From CAYUET01 sp964443875 (GTDB taxonomy: Bacteria > Auribacterota > JAFGBW01): a stretch of 33,449 nt of DNA. The translations under genes and the position numbers were made by a program. Position 1 is the first letter of the stretch. Every line of letters starts with the position of its first letter. The stretch lies in NCBI GenBank assembly GCA_964443875.1, contig CAYUET010000029.1:1-33449 (forward strand), read 5' to 3'. Under the pieces are notes generated by a model. That model worked only from the letters and a program-made list of their open reading frames with translations. It searched no databases and was not told where the DNA came from. This document shows, piece after piece, positions 32,841-33,449 of the stretch.

Positions 32841-32912
32841 TTGTCCAGCTGTATCAAAACAAGGGGGTAATTTAACCAACCTGCGGCAGTTGTCAACTGA
32901 ATCAAAACGAAG
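32841..32912. repeat. Imperfect direct repeats of 23 bp
   Basis: TTGTCCAGCTGTATCAAAAC followed by AAG (32841-32863) and TTGTCAACTGAATCAAAAC followed by GAAG (32890-32912) match at most positions and start 49 bp apart. Multiple short repeats of this look occur at ends of some insertion sequences such as the IS21 family, but no transposase or second end is present. Binding sites for a regulator are the alternative. Confidence 0.4.
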
Positions 32913-33015
32913 AAACTACATGCAGTCTTTTCTTTCAAAATCGTCTGATTGCATGCAAGTCAGTAAAACAAAAAAATTTCAAGTTGTCATATATACATCT
33001 GCTCTCCAGATAAAT

Positions 33016-33048
33016 TGATGATCTGTTTATTCAAAAAAGTGATCATCA
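33016..33048. repeat. Inverted repeat TGATGATC / GATCATCA
   Basis: Perfect 8-bp inverted repeat with a 17-base spacer. No T tract follows on either strand, so it is not a typical terminator; it may be a regulator site or simply chance in AT-rich DNA. Confidence 0.3.
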
Positions 33049-33128
33049 GCCAACTTTAAAAGACAAATGCTATACCACAGGCTTTATCCATTCAGTCATA
33101 ATACAACATTTTCTCTGAGCAAGCATGT

Positions 33129-33143
33129 TTTGACTGAGTCAAA
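33129..33143. promoter_or_regulatory. 15-bp palindrome, operator-like
   Basis: TTTGACT-G-AGTCAAA, a perfect dyad about 65 bases upstream of the candidate -35 of the last gene. Size and symmetry suit a dimeric regulator. The half-site TCAAA also occurs in the two direct repeats further upstream. Confidence 0.35.
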
Positions 33144-33206
33144 CAGTCATTGCCTCCGGAATAATGGACGCTTCCGCACAAAATTCAGGTTAAATCCCGG
33201 ATATTA

Positions 33207-33235
33207 TTGATGTCTTGTTTAAAATTTGGTTTATT
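33207..33235 (+). promoter_or_regulatory. Possible promoter of the rightmost gene
   Basis: TTGATG (33207-33212), 17 bases, TTTATT (33230-33235), four matches of six in each box. It would leave a leader of about 70 nt ending in AGAGGA (33301-33306). It is modest in AT-rich surroundings, so tentative. Confidence 0.28.
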
Positions 33236-33312
33236 TTGGCCTGCAGTGTTTATGAATAACCAATAAAAATGGAATGAATTGCCTCAAAAATCAATTAAGA
33301 AGAGGACTATAT

Positions 33313-33449
33313 ATGTTCAAAAAAATTTCTTTGATGTTTGCTATTTGTCTTTTTTGGACTTATGGGACAGCTCAGGATCTTAAGAAGAATCAATCCACCA
33401 TGCGTTTTGGTGCGGATGAAAGAATTCGTCAGGAATATTTTGATTACAT
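33313..33449 (+). CDS. Partial gene: secreted protein, likely outer-membrane beta-barrel
   Basis: Only the first 45 codons are present; the gene runs off the right edge. ATG at 33313-33315 has AGAGGA (33301-33306) 6 nt upstream. The start encodes a Sec signal peptide (MFKKISLMFAICLFWTYGTA, mature from QDLKK). The mature part reads STMRFGADERIRQEYFDY, which resembles the first strand of alginate-export-type porins, where RFGG..R.R.EYFDN opens the barrel. The similarity is short, so the class is a guess until the rest is read. It is separated from the lipoprotein gene by a regulatory-looking gap and is probably an independent unit. Confidence 0.6.
   Translation, partial: MFKKISLMFAICLFWTYGTAQDLKKNQSTMRFGADERIRQEYFDY

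Larger units (their letters stand above)
32754..33312. other. Intergenic region with short repeats and palindromes
   Basis: Non-coding stretch of 559 bases with no credible ORF. It holds the leader of the lipoprotein gene, a pair of 23-bp imperfect direct repeats (32841-32863, 32890-32912), an 8-bp inverted repeat (33016-33048), a 15-bp palindrome (33129-33143) and a possible promoter for the last gene. Confidence 0.7.

Noticed and set aside
1..33449. tRNA, rRNA or known riboswitch sequences
   Set aside because: None could be recognised in the intergenic stretches, and nearly all the window is protein-coding.

Overview
The window reads as a piece of a Gram-negative (diderm) genome: it carries a complete tripartite efflux operon with an outer-membrane factor, a likely outer-membrane beta-barrel start, a lipoprotein and Sec signal peptides. 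A single 7,239-residue secreted protein built from YD-type repeats recalls uncultured lineages with giant genes such as Omnitrophota. That affiliation is inference; the window has no rRNA or other marker gene.

Left two-thirds (51-22824, minus strand): one transcription unit, probably started from an extended -10 promoter at 22870-22898. It begins with the giant gene and ends with two small TPR genes. The giant protein has, in order: a signal peptide, a helical segment, about 4,400 residues of YD-like repeats, a Gln/Ala-rich interlude, more repeats, a hydrophobic Ala/Gly-rich module, YwqK-like repeats, a pre-toxin TG-like domain, and a C-terminal tip region. This is the architecture of a polymorphic (contact-dependent or RHS-like) toxin, though the canonical RHS core is not visible.

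The most unusual part is the tip. At 2147-2731 two tandem, paralogous genes of 92 and 95 codons, each with a GGAGG Shine-Dalgarno sequence 8 nt before ATG and a CxxCGQYW motif, lie entirely inside the giant gene in another frame. They follow a candidate toxin tip (CT1). The giant frame stays open through both and continues into a second, unrelated tip-like domain (CT2), whose stop overlaps the start of a TPR gene (ATGAATGA). The arrangement CT1 - two candidate immunity genes - CT2 - candidate immunity gene, all within or overlapping one reading frame, is the best candidate for an undescribed arrangement here. The tip is markedly AT-rich compared with the repeats.

Right third (23059-32127, plus strand): a four-gene operon with 4-base overlaps: TolC-like outer-membrane factor, membrane fusion protein and two different RND transporters (an MdtABC-like layout), divergent from the giant gene. 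A convergent lipoprotein gene (32151-32753) follows. Then comes a 559-bp non-coding stretch with short repeats, palindromes and a possible promoter, and finally the start of a gene that runs off the window and resembles alginate-export-type barrels.
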